Origin: Methanobacterium sp.
GTDB taxonomy: Archaea > Methanobacteriota > Methanobacteria > Methanobacteriales > Methanobacteriaceae
Assembly (NCBI GenBank): GCA_028700095.1
Contig: JAQVTJ010000110.1
Location: forward strand, 1-5,515
Direction of reading: 5' to 3'
DNA: 5,515 nt
The notes beneath the pieces are model-generated. The model did not search any database, was not told where the DNA came from, and saw nothing but the letters and a program-made list of their open reading frames with translations. Of the stretch, positions 1-4,995 are shown piece by piece; within the stretch, counting starts at the first letter, position 1; the number at the start of each line of letters is the position of its first letter. The translations under genes and the position numbers were made by a program.

Positions 1-205
1 GATATATAATGATTTTATAATATTCTTCCATAAAATTTATTCTTTGTCAAAAATATATATTTATAGGTAGGGATTATGTTAATCCTGCTTCTATTGTATT
101 ATACTAGTAAAAAAAATATAAAATATTCATTAGAATTATTATGAGACCTTTTTATCTTTAGATACTAAATGATGAAAATATATTTTAAAATACATAATTT
201 AATTG

Positions 206-249
206 TAAATAAATTAAAGGATTAAATATATATTCCTTTAATTTATTTA
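206..249 (-). terminator. 16-bp perfect inverted repeat, terminator-like hairpin
   Basis: TAAATAAATTAAAGGA at 206-221 is the exact reverse complement of TCCTTTAATTTATTTA at 234-249, with a 12-nt A/T loop. It begins 13 nt beyond the stop codon of the leftward ATP-cone gene, where a 3'-end hairpin would be expected. The stem is very A/T-rich, so the RNA hairpin would be weak. Archaeal termination depends mainly on U-tracts, so the structure could instead be an mRNA-stabilising 3' end or a protein-binding dyad. The inverted repeat is seen directly; its function is inferred from position. Confidence 0.5.
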
Positions 250-261
250 TATTGAATTTTA

Positions 262-602
262 TTATCTTTTAAACTCATCAAGTACATGTGGGTCTGTTTT
301 GGGATCTGATTTGTAATTTATTCCATGTTTTTCTTCCCATTCTCTCCAGGCCATTCCAATCTCAGTTTCACCAGCTTTTTGTTCTTCTTCATCTAAATTA
401 TTTAATATTAAATTTCTGATATCTTCACTTCGGACTTGTTTTTTGTTACCAACTCTTTGTTTAACATCTTCAACTGTTTTGTTTACGAGATTCATCTTTT
501 CTTCAGAATTGTAGCCTGCTTGTTTTGCTGCTTTTTCAATGGAGCTTTTTATTTTTTTTCCTTAAATTCTTCTGTTTTCCCATTACTTTTAACTACGTCC
601 AT
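262..602 (-). pseudogene. ATP-cone domain protein, frameshifted
   Basis: Reading leftward from ATG at 602, the protein begins MDVVKSNGKTEEFKEKK and then meets TAA. Adding one A to the A8 run (T8 on + at 552-559) restores IKSSIEKAAKQAGYNSEEK and the remaining open frame to the stop at 262-264, about 113 aa in all. The N-terminal pattern (VVKSNGKTEEF, then KIKSSIEKAAKQAG) is the start of an ATP-cone, the nucleotide-binding domain found in NrdR, ribonucleotide reductases and stand-alone archaeal proteins. The tail is charged and contains WREWEEKHGI. There is no catalytic domain, so the role is probably nucleotide sensing and otherwise unknown. A G-rich Shine-Dalgarno site 8 nt before the ATG supports this start rather than the internal ATG at 495. 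Only the single-base lesion argues against function; sequencing error in a homopolymer or slippage-based rescue cannot be excluded. Confidence 0.75.
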
Positions 603-610
603 GTTATTAT

Positions 611-616
611 CCCCCC
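611..616 (-). promoter_or_regulatory. G6 ribosome binding site of the ATP-cone gene
   Basis: On the minus strand, GGGGGG followed by ATAATAAC leads into the ATG at 602, a spacing of 8 nt. It is a purine-rich Shine-Dalgarno variant lacking the usual GGAGG or GGTG core. It is the main evidence that translation starts at 602, upstream of the frameshift, and not at the internal ATG at 495. Confidence 0.5.
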
Positions 617-660
617 ATATTATTAATATTTTTAATTAAAGTAATACTTAATAAGGTGAT

Positions 661-672
661 TATAATATAAAA
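661..672 (-). promoter_or_regulatory. candidate TATA box for the ATP-cone gene
   Basis: The minus strand reads AAAG followed by TTTTTATATTATAA, a good match to an archaeal TATA element with purines upstream in the BRE position. Transcription would start about 25 nt downstream, near 640. That leaves a leader of about 38 nt containing the G6 ribosome binding site. In such A/T-rich DNA, TATA-like strings are frequent, so the call rests on position. Confidence 0.4.
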
Positions 673-1003
673 ACTTTACCCTTTAAAAAAATAATAATTT
701 ATTTCTAAACAAAAAGATGATAATTAGAGTGAATATACATACCCAATTATATAACTCAGTTATGGTTTCTACCAATTCTATATTACATGTTCCATATTAG
801 GGATATTATTTTGTGAATACCATTTCCAACTGAAAATTTACAAACCCAATAGCATTTCATTCTGGGCTTTGATAATAAACTTCATATAAATATATTTGGA
901 AGATTTTAATTTTACAATTTAGATATTTAAATCATTTACTATGTCTATTTCTCTATCACCAGGTACAGAAAATTATAATATAAGTTAGATCTGTACAACT
1001 ATC

Positions 1004-1018
1004 ATTATCTTTGATAAT
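1004..1018. promoter_or_regulatory. dyad ATTATC-N3-GATAAT
   Basis: ATTATC at 1004-1009 and GATAAT at 1013-1018 form a perfect 6-3-6 inverted repeat, about 165 bp upstream of the DUF4013 start. It has the geometry of a small operator or a short stem. It is made almost entirely of A and T, so chance is a serious alternative. Confidence 0.2.
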
Positions 1019-1079
1019 CTTTATAATTACAAGAAATAATTTTTAACTAACAACTTTAAAAAGCTTAAAACTTTTAAAA

Positions 1080-1107
1080 CAGAATAAAATTCTGATTTTA
1101 TCAGAAT
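1080..1107. promoter_or_regulatory. three CAGAAT/ATTCTG half-sites, candidate operator
   Basis: CAGAAT at 1080-1085, its reverse complement ATTCTG at 1089-1094, and CAGAAT again at 1102-1107 make two overlapping inverted repeats that share the middle arm. The second extends to 7 bp (ATTCTGA and TCAGAAT). A TATA-like TTTTAAAA lies immediately upstream at 1072-1079. If that is the DUF4013 promoter, transcription would start near 1100 and the half-sites would cover the region between TATA box and start, where archaeal repressors commonly bind. The repeats are seen directly; the operator role is inferred. Confidence 0.35.
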
Positions 1108-1170
1108 ATGAAATGCTGAAAAACTGTACAATATTCAAATATTAAGAGTATATATAATAAATTAATATTA

Positions 1171-1176
1171 AGGTGG
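1171..1176 (+). promoter_or_regulatory. ribosome binding site AGGTGG of the DUF4013 gene
   Basis: AGGTGG lies 6 nt before ATG at 1183 and matches the methanogen anti-Shine-Dalgarno core GGAGGTGATC well, fixing the start. The obvious TATA-like string at 1149-1157 is probably not the promoter. It would place the transcript start around 1180, downstream of this ribosome binding site, so the true promoter is likely farther upstream. Confidence 0.7.
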
Positions 1177-1182
1177 AAAAAT

Positions 1183-1794
1183 ATGAATATAATTGAAAAT
1201 ATAATTAATTCCCTACAATTTCCCTTTAAAAATTGGGTAAAGATGATTATACTGGGAATAATTTTGGTAATCCCCATTGTGAACTTTATTGGCCTGGGCT
1301 ATTATTTAAGAATAATAAAAACAACATTAATGGGATTAGATGATCTTCCTGATTTTGAAGATATTGTAAAATTGTTTATTGATGGTGTAAAACTTTTAAT
1401 AGTTAGTATAATTTACACAATCATACCCCTAATCTTTTATATATTTTCCTTTGTATTTCCAGGCAGAATATTTTTAATAATGGCAATTATCTCCACCCTA
1501 ATAATCAGCATATTTGCATATATGGGTGTAGTTAACATGGTTTACCACGACATTGGAATAATTGCTGCAGTGAGATACCATGAAATATTAGGTAAAATTA
1601 GGGTAATTGGATGGATAAAATATATGCTTTGGTGGATTGCACTGATTTTAATCATTATATTTGTAGGATCTACCATTAGTATAGCTGGAGGAATTCTAGT
1701 ATACTTTATTTTGGGGTTCTGGATCTTATTAGTAGGATATAGCTACTTATTAATATTCCAGGCAAGATCCATTGCGTTAACATTTGCAAATTAG
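1183..1794 (+). CDS. DUF4013 family integral membrane protein
   Basis: The gene encodes 203 aa, intact from ATG (with AGGTGG ribosome binding site) to TAG. It is strongly hydrophobic, with about five membrane segments near residues 19-42, 68-92, 96-119, 145-166 and 168-192. The conserved feature of DUF4013 proteins is visible: after the first helix a polar loop reading LMGLDDLPDFEDIVKLFIDGVK (residues 49-70), where acidic residues follow the LP motif. A second conserved block lies near residues 121-147 (YHDIGIIAAVRYHEILGKIRVIGWIKY, here given by its ends Y121 and Y147), and the tail is FQARSIALTFAN. DUF4013 proteins are common in Methanobacteriales, often in several copies, and have no established function. 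This is the only complete, undamaged gene in the window. A secreted-protein pseudogene starts 97 bp downstream on the same strand and could once have been co-transcribed. The family is recognised by pattern; any transport or envelope role is speculative. Confidence 0.85.
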   Translation: MNIIENIINSLQFPFKNWVKMIILGIILVIPIVNFIGLGYYLRIIKTTLMGLDDLPDFEDIVKLFIDGVKLLIVSIIYTIIPLIFYIFSFVFPGRIFLIMAIISTLIISIFAYMGVVNMVYHDIGIIAAVRYHEILGKIRVIGWIKYMLWWIALILIIIFVGSTISIAGGILVYFILGFWILLVGYSYLLIFQARSIALTFAN

Positions 1795-1838
1795 CAGAAA
1801 ATAATAAAATGTTGATGAAAATCCTAAACTTAAGCAAT

Positions 1839-1854
1839 ATTGGATAATTCCAAT
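1839..1854 (+). terminator. small hairpin after the DUF4013 gene
   Basis: ATTGGA at 1839-1844 and TCCAAT at 1849-1854 form a perfect 6-bp stem with a 4-nt loop, 44 nt beyond the DUF4013 stop and 24 nt before the next ribosome binding site. It could be a weak 3'-end or attenuator stem, or an operator for the downstream gene. No T-tract follows, which weakens the terminator reading. Confidence 0.25.
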
Positions 1855-1878
1855 CCTTTAAATAAATGATTTCTTATT

Positions 1879-1886
1879 GGGAGGTG
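1879..1886 (+). promoter_or_regulatory. strong ribosome binding site GGGAGGTG before a destroyed start codon
   Basis: GGGAGGTG matches the archaeal Shine-Dalgarno consensus over eight bases. Five nucleotides downstream, where ATG is expected, stands ATT at 1892-1894, followed in frame by a signal-peptide-like sequence. The site therefore marks the original start of the secreted-protein pseudogene and indicates that ATG became ATT. Initiation at ATT is possible in principle but would be inefficient. Confidence 0.7.
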
Positions 1887-1891
1887 TTTAA

Positions 1892-2632
1892 ATTAAATAT
1901 ATTTGGTTAATATTATTTTTAATAACAATTATTTAAATTGGCTTAAATTCAGTATGTGTGGCTCAAACAGGGAATGTTACCACCACCACACACAGCAATC
2001 CAAATTATATAGTGGGTTATTATGTTAACCCCAATGTAACACCCATATCAAATATAGATTTTAACACCTTAAAAAGTGCAGGAATAACAGATATATATGT
2101 TTTAGTAACAAATAATAATTATTCACAGATATTATTAGAAACCCAAAAAAAGGCAGATATTGTAGGAATCAAGACTAATAGTTGGGTATATCCTGATTTT
2201 AATCATGCCTCAAAAGTTGCTCAGATGAAAATAGGGGTCCACTTAGATATGGAAACATATGACATGCCTAAATATCTTTTGCTAATTCTGGCCATGCGAT
2301 GGGATACCTATGGTGAAACCTTTTCAATTACTGTTAAACCTAATGGATGGGATGGAACTCAATATTACCATTTAATCACCCCCTTATGCGACTAAATAGT
2401 CCATCAACTCTATGTAGGTGAATATGATAAGGAAATAACCAATCTAAGAAATCGGATAAAAATCTACAAGCAAATATACAATATTTATAATATTATTTTT
2501 CCACCAAAAATTGTGACAAGGCTTGAAACCTACCAATCTGATAAAAATGCAATTCCTAAGGATACAAGTAGACTATCAGCAGAAATTAAAGCTGTACAAC
2601 CATATACTCATGGAGTAATCCTATTTAGGTAA
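1892..2632 (+). pseudogene. secreted TIM-barrel, glycoside-hydrolase-like protein; start lost, two nonsense codons
   Basis: One frame runs from ATT at 1892 to TAA at 2630-2632 (246 codons before the stop), broken only by TAA at 1934-1936 and 2393-2395. The first 22 codons read IKYIWLILFLITII, stop, IGLNSVC, a signal peptide ending around VCVA-Q. The mature part contains alternating strands typical of a TIM barrel: DIYVLV, IKTNSWVYP, KIGVHLDMETYD, TFSITVKP, then beyond the second stop IVHQLY, KIVTRLETY and THGVILFR. The acidic strand ends LDMETYD and RLETY are where catalytic acids sit in GH18-like hydrolases, but I cannot assign a family or substrate; cell-wall or polysaccharide cleavage is a guess. 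GTG at 1958 opens a 145-aa frame but lacks a ribosome binding site and the signal peptide, so I do not take it as the real start. The DUF4013 gene lies upstream on the same strand. Codons around each lesion remain sensible, which suggests recent inactivation. Confidence 0.8.
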
Positions 2633-2683
2633 ATATGTCACCATTAAAAAATTGGATAATATTAATTAATTATTTATATACCC

Positions 2684-2690
2684 TTTTTTT
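2684..2690 (+). terminator. T7 tract downstream of the TIM-barrel pseudogene
   Basis: A run of seven T on the coding strand lies 51 nt beyond the pseudogene stop. Archaeal RNA polymerase can terminate at such tracts without a hairpin. T runs are common in this A/T-rich window, so support is modest. Confidence 0.3.
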
Positions 2691-2701
2691 AAGGAGTTGT
2701 A

Positions 2702-2793
2702 ATGCAAAATATAAAAAAATTAAACCCCAAAATATATTAAAAAATCTAAACAATTTAATTAATAAAGAATTAAGGAAATATTCAAGAGTTTAA
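2702..2793 (+). pseudogene. very short ORF with good ribosome binding site, possibly frameshifted
   Basis: AAGGAG at 2691-2696 stands 5 nt before ATG at 2702, a better ribosome binding site than several genes here have. The frame reads only MQNIKKLNPKIY before TAA at 2738-2740. A different frame, reached by a shift in the A7 run at 2713-2719, stays open to TAA at 2791-2793 and reads IKPQNILKNLNNLINK then ELRKYSRV, a lysine/asparagine-rich helical composition. Together they would give a basic peptide of about 30 aa. I recognise no family. A/T-rich non-coding DNA readily gives such Lys/Asn/Ile strings, so this may be nothing. Confidence 0.2.
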
Positions 2794-3031
2794 TTGAGTA
2801 TATAGGATATATTTTTATATTGTATAATTTGGATCTTTACTATCTAAAGATAATCCATAATAATAGAGTATTTAAATTAAATCAGAATATTTTATTTAAA
2901 AAAATATTAAAAACATGACTTCAATGAGATATAATGAAAATTTTTTGATAAACTAGTTCTTAATGCCATATATAATAATAATAATACATTTAATATTAAT
3001 TTTTCATTGATTTATAGGGTTTATAGAGTAT
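2794..3031. other. A/T-rich intergenic sequence
   Basis: Together with 2633-2701 this forms the gap between the TIM-barrel pseudogene and the end of the leftward channel gene, so the flanking genes converge here. It holds an A/T stem (AATATTTT at 2886-2893, AAAATATT at 2901-2908) and a short TAA trinucleotide run at 2973-2986. No ORF with a start and ribosome binding site is visible beyond the short one at 2702, and no clear terminator for the channel gene is seen. Confidence 0.5.
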
Positions 3032-3844
3032 TTATTTATTATTTTCATCAATTTTCTTTTCGATTTCATCCATTTTATCTATTATCTTATCAAATTTTTC
3101 TTCATAGTTTTGAAATTGTATTTTAAATTCCTCTGTATTTCTTTCAACTTTTTCAATGGCCTTTCTGCTTTCTTTTCTAAATATATCTATGAATGAATAT
3201 GCAAGTGTGGCTGTAGCAAGGCTCATATATGACATTCCAGTTAATATTATCATAACACCTATTATATGACCTATTGCTGTTACTGGAGCTATGTCTCCGT
3301 AGCCTGTAGTGGTCATGGAAACAATTTAATACCATATTGCAGAATTATAGCTTTTTAAAGCATGATTAACCCATTTTCAGCTATGTAAAATATGTAGGGA
3401 CCCAATATCAAAACTAAAAAGAGTAACATAGTTGCATAGTCCAACTTAGTTTTTTGAGGATATGTTCTAACACCCTTTTGATGTTATGTGAACGGTTTTT
3501 ACCAGTGCAAATATCTTTATTATCCCTATGAGTACGATTAGATTAATGTCAAATAATTGTAATAACTCAAAGCTTATGAAATATAATGGAATTCCTGCCA
3601 TAATAAATATCCCATTATCCCAAATAAACTTTTTATTCCATTGATCCCTTTTGATAATCCTAAAAAACAGCAGGTCAAAGAGAATTAATATCCCAATTAT
3701 CATATCCCATATACCAAAGGCATATAATGAATAATTTTTGATACCAGCAATAAATCCTATAGTTATTAAAATGAGAAATAATAGTTCTAATAATATTAAA
3801 ATTGATAATATAGCTTCAAATATTATTTTATAGTGTCTATCCAT
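3032..3844 (-). pseudogene. six-transmembrane K+ channel, two frameshifts and one nonsense codon
   Basis: Reading leftward from ATG at 3844, the restored protein is about 270 aa: S1 near residues 8-33, S2 38-63, S3 78-95, an S4-like helix 99-118, S5 136-156, pore helix NSAIWY near 167-172, selectivity filter TTTGYGD near 178-184, S6 190-220, and a charged C-terminal coiled coil of about 48 aa. The filter is the classical K+ signature (TVGYGD type), and the layout matches prokaryotic voltage-gated-like channels such as KvAP. The S4-like helix has only two lysines and no arginine ladder, so voltage sensing is doubtful. Lesions: an extra G in GGG (CCC on + at 3473-3475) stops the first frame at 3467; a lost base near 3357-3359 breaks the second frame just before the pore; TAA at 3326-3328 replaces a pore-helix residue between WY and IVSM. 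The ATG at 3316 inside the filter is not a credible start for a working channel. Three independent lesions make a dead gene the best reading. Confidence 0.85.
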
Positions 3845-3855
3845 TTTATTTTATT

Positions 3856-3860
3856 CCTCT
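3856..3860 (-). promoter_or_regulatory. ribosome binding site AGAGG of the channel gene
   Basis: The minus strand reads AGAGG, then 11 nt (AATAAAATAAA), then ATG at 3844. The spacing is slightly long but the site supports this start. It overlaps the stop codon of a possible 20-aa upstream frame. Confidence 0.4.
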
Positions 3861-3921
3861 AAATTATAAGTAATAGTTTAAAATTATTGTCATCTATATC
3901 TATTTCAATATCTTTTTTCAT
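3859..3921 (-). CDS. possible 20-aa upstream peptide ahead of the channel gene
   Basis: ATG at 3921 opens a 21-codon frame ending in TAG at 3859-3861. It reads MKKDIEIDIDDNN then FKLLLII: an acidic stretch followed by a short hydrophobic end. Its stop overlaps the AGAGG ribosome binding site of the channel. It could be a leader peptide coupling translation to the channel, or the original N-terminus of the channel detached by another frameshift. No clear ribosome binding site precedes it. The composition looks less random than the surrounding A/T-rich DNA, but the case is weak. Confidence 0.2.
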   Translation of the reverse strand: MKKDIEIDIDDNNFKLLLII

Positions 3922-4190
3922 TATTAATATTAAACTGATCTTATAAAAAAATAGATAGTAAAATAATTTTTTTACTAATTCATGGAATTACATATATTCC
4001 AAATAACAGATCATCCTATTTAAGTTAATAACTTTTTACAAGCTAGGATAGAAATAAAATATTTTTTTTTTGGAATAATTTTTTTTACAATAAATAGAGT
4101 ATGTGGATTGATATGTTTTTAAACTTATAATCTCCTAAGATATATCCTAATTTTTTATTTAAGGTAAATCATCTTCTCTTCTTTTGATAT

Positions 4191-4205
4191 TGTTAAATAT
4201 TAACA
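4191..4205. promoter_or_regulatory. dyad TGTTAA-N3-TTAACA upstream of the ATC-hydrolase gene
   Basis: TGTTAA at 4191-4196 and TTAACA at 4200-4205 form a perfect 6-3-6 inverted repeat, 44 bp before the ATG at 4250. That is a plausible operator position near the promoter. The A/T content makes chance occurrence quite possible. Confidence 0.3.
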
Positions 4206-4237
4206 TTAATCTATATTAAATAATAAAATTTATATTT

Positions 4238-4241
4238 GGTG
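4238..4241 (+). promoter_or_regulatory. ribosome binding site GGTG of the ATC-hydrolase gene
   Basis: GGTG followed by an eight-T spacer leads to ATG at 4250. It is the GGTG core of the methanogen Shine-Dalgarno sequence at acceptable spacing and supports the start chosen. Confidence 0.5.
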
Positions 4242-4249
4242 TTTTTTTT

Positions 4250-4917
4250 ATGCAACAGAAGGAGTATTATATTTCAGAAAAACATTTATTATTAAAAAAT
4301 TTCAATGAATTTGCCCAGAGAATTAAAGTTTTTTTAACAGCTAAATATGGTGATAATTTCTCATCAGAAGTAATAGATGAAATGTTGGATGATTATGAAG
4401 ATATTATTCCTGAAATTCCATATATTAGAGGAAAGAACAATCCCATGACACAAAATTTGTTATCATCTGTTGATTATTTTATTGTTTATAATGTTTTAAA
4501 GAGGAAAAATAAACCCTAGATGAAATAGGTCATATCTGTTATAAACAGGAAAATGAGTTTTTAAAAATTAATAATAAAGAAATTTTCCAAATAACCCATC
4601 CTGATGCAAGGGATGTTTTAAAATATTTAGCTGACCAATCTGGTTTATATCCTGATGATTTTGTATATAAAATTATTGAAGGTGAAGGATTTGATGTGGG
4701 TTTAGATTTTACTGAATGTGCAATATGCAAATTTTTCCATAAAAAAGATGCAGATGAGTTTTTACCTTACTTGTGTGCAATGGATATTCCCATGAGTAAA
4801 TATGGTGATTTAGGTTTATATCGAACAAAAACCCTTGCAGATGGTTTTGATGTATGTGACTTCAGATATAAAGCTGGTAGAAATACTAATGTTGCCTCTA
4901 AAGTAATAAAAAAATAA
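4250..4917 (+). pseudogene. L-2-amino-thiazoline-4-carboxylic acid hydrolase family protein, one frameshift
   Basis: The first frame gives 88 sensible residues (MQQKEYYISEKHLLL onward, with DDYEDIIPEIPYIRG and NPMT) and then terminates at TAG 4517-4519. Restoring one A in AAA at 4511-4513 joins it to TLDEIGHICYKQ and an open frame to TAA at 4915-4917, giving about 222 aa, the usual size of this family. The C-terminal half carries the conserved pattern: GLDFTECAICKFFHKKDADE near residues 151-170, LPYLCAMDIPMSK near 172-184, then RTKTLADGFDVCDFRYK near 192-208, with cysteines at 157, 160, 176 and 203. In Pseudomonas, ATC hydrolase opens the thiazoline ring on the way to cysteine. Methanogen members are numerous, and their substrate is unproven. 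Apart from one base the gene looks pristine, so a sequencing error is a real possibility. If translation restarted, an ATG at 4696 would give only the last 73 aa. Confidence 0.8.
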
Positions 4918-4933
4918 TATTTTAAAATATTAT
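4914..4933 (+). terminator. 20-bp perfect palindrome overlapping the ATC-hydrolase stop codon
   Basis: ATAATATTTTAAAATATTAT is its own reverse complement and contains the TAA stop at 4915-4917. It sits at the 3' end of the rightward gene in a convergent region. It could form a hairpin at the transcript end or bind a protein as DNA. It is wholly A/T, so the RNA stem is weak. Confidence 0.4.
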
Positions 4934-4948
4934 CCATTAAAATTTTGT

Positions 4949-4983
4949 ATTTCATAACCAAAATATATTATTATTTATGAAAT
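4949..4983 (-). terminator. 9-bp stem-loop ahead of the convergent leftward gene end
   Basis: ATTTCATAA at 4949-4957 pairs with TTATGAAAT at 4975-4983 across a 17-nt A/T loop. It lies 12 nt past the stop (4996-4998) of the leftward secreted-protein gene, and the minus strand then runs into AAAATTTT at 4939-4946. With the palindrome at 4914 it makes a convergent 3'-end region serving both genes. Confidence 0.4.
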
Positions 4984-4995
4984 TTATAATAATTA

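Larger units (their letters stand above)
603..1182. other. 580-bp divergent intergenic region with dyads and a possible gene remnant
   Basis: This gap separates the leftward ATP-cone gene from the rightward DUF4013 gene. No ORF with a start codon and ribosome binding site is convincing here. Short open stretches do look protein-like. The plus-strand frame at 923-985 ends TMSISLSPGTENYNIS before TAG at 986-988, which resembles the MLEIVFQPGTERAYNS stretch of the secreted protein encoded leftward at 4996-5515, and 13 nt (CCAGGTACAGAAA) are identical between them. It may be the eroded end of a paralogue. The octamer CTGTACAA occurs twice, at 991-998 and 1124-1131. Two dyads are listed separately. 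The rest is A/T-rich DNA in which I see nothing. Confidence 0.4.
3922..4249. other. divergent intergenic region with T-tracts and dyads
   Basis: This is the remainder of the gap between the leftward channel and the rightward ATC-hydrolase-family gene. It holds T10 at 4062-4071 and T8 at 4079-4086, separated by GGAATAA. TGGAAT occurs at 3983-3988, its reverse complement ATTCCA at 3996-4001 (7-nt spacer), and TGGAAT again at 4071-4076. A dyad at 4191-4205 is listed separately. TATA-like strings are many (for example near 4121-4130 and 4210-4222), and I cannot choose a promoter. No coding region is supported. Confidence 0.45.

Noticed and set aside
76..144. A 22-codon frame starting MLILLLLYYTSKK near the left edge.
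   Set aside because: It has only a poor ribosome binding site, no recognisable family and a composition expected from A/T-rich DNA; GGATT/AATCC around its start is a short chance dyad.
436..639. Plus-strand 67-codon Phe-rich frame.
   Set aside because: It lies opposite the ATP-cone gene; the Phe/Leu/Cys richness is the mirror of Lys/Glu codons on the real strand.
917..970. Minus-strand reading FSVPGDREIDIVNDLNI in the 603-1182 gap.
   Set aside because: It is bounded by stops at both ends with no start or ribosome binding site; the overlapping plus-strand reading has a better match elsewhere in the window.
2973..2986. Short TAA trinucleotide run as a possible repeat element.
   Set aside because: It has fewer than five units in A/T-rich non-coding DNA, with no regular spacers; there is no sign of a CRISPR or satellite.
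3032..3316. Stand-alone 94-aa protein starting at the selectivity filter.
   Set aside because: A channel starting at MTTTGYGD would lack the pore helix and S5; it is the tail of the broken channel gene, not a separate gene.
1934..3328. All three internal nonsense codons are TAA, suggesting stop-codon reassignment or recoding.
   Set aside because: The expected residues differ (hydrophobic in the signal peptide, probably Tyr in the barrel, a small residue in the pore helix). TAA also serves as the normal terminator of several frames here, and A/T mutation pressure explains it more simply.
4539..4961. Two minus-strand frames of 63 and 64 codons.
   Set aside because: They are antisense shadows of the ATC-hydrolase gene, whose own frame carries the conserved motifs.
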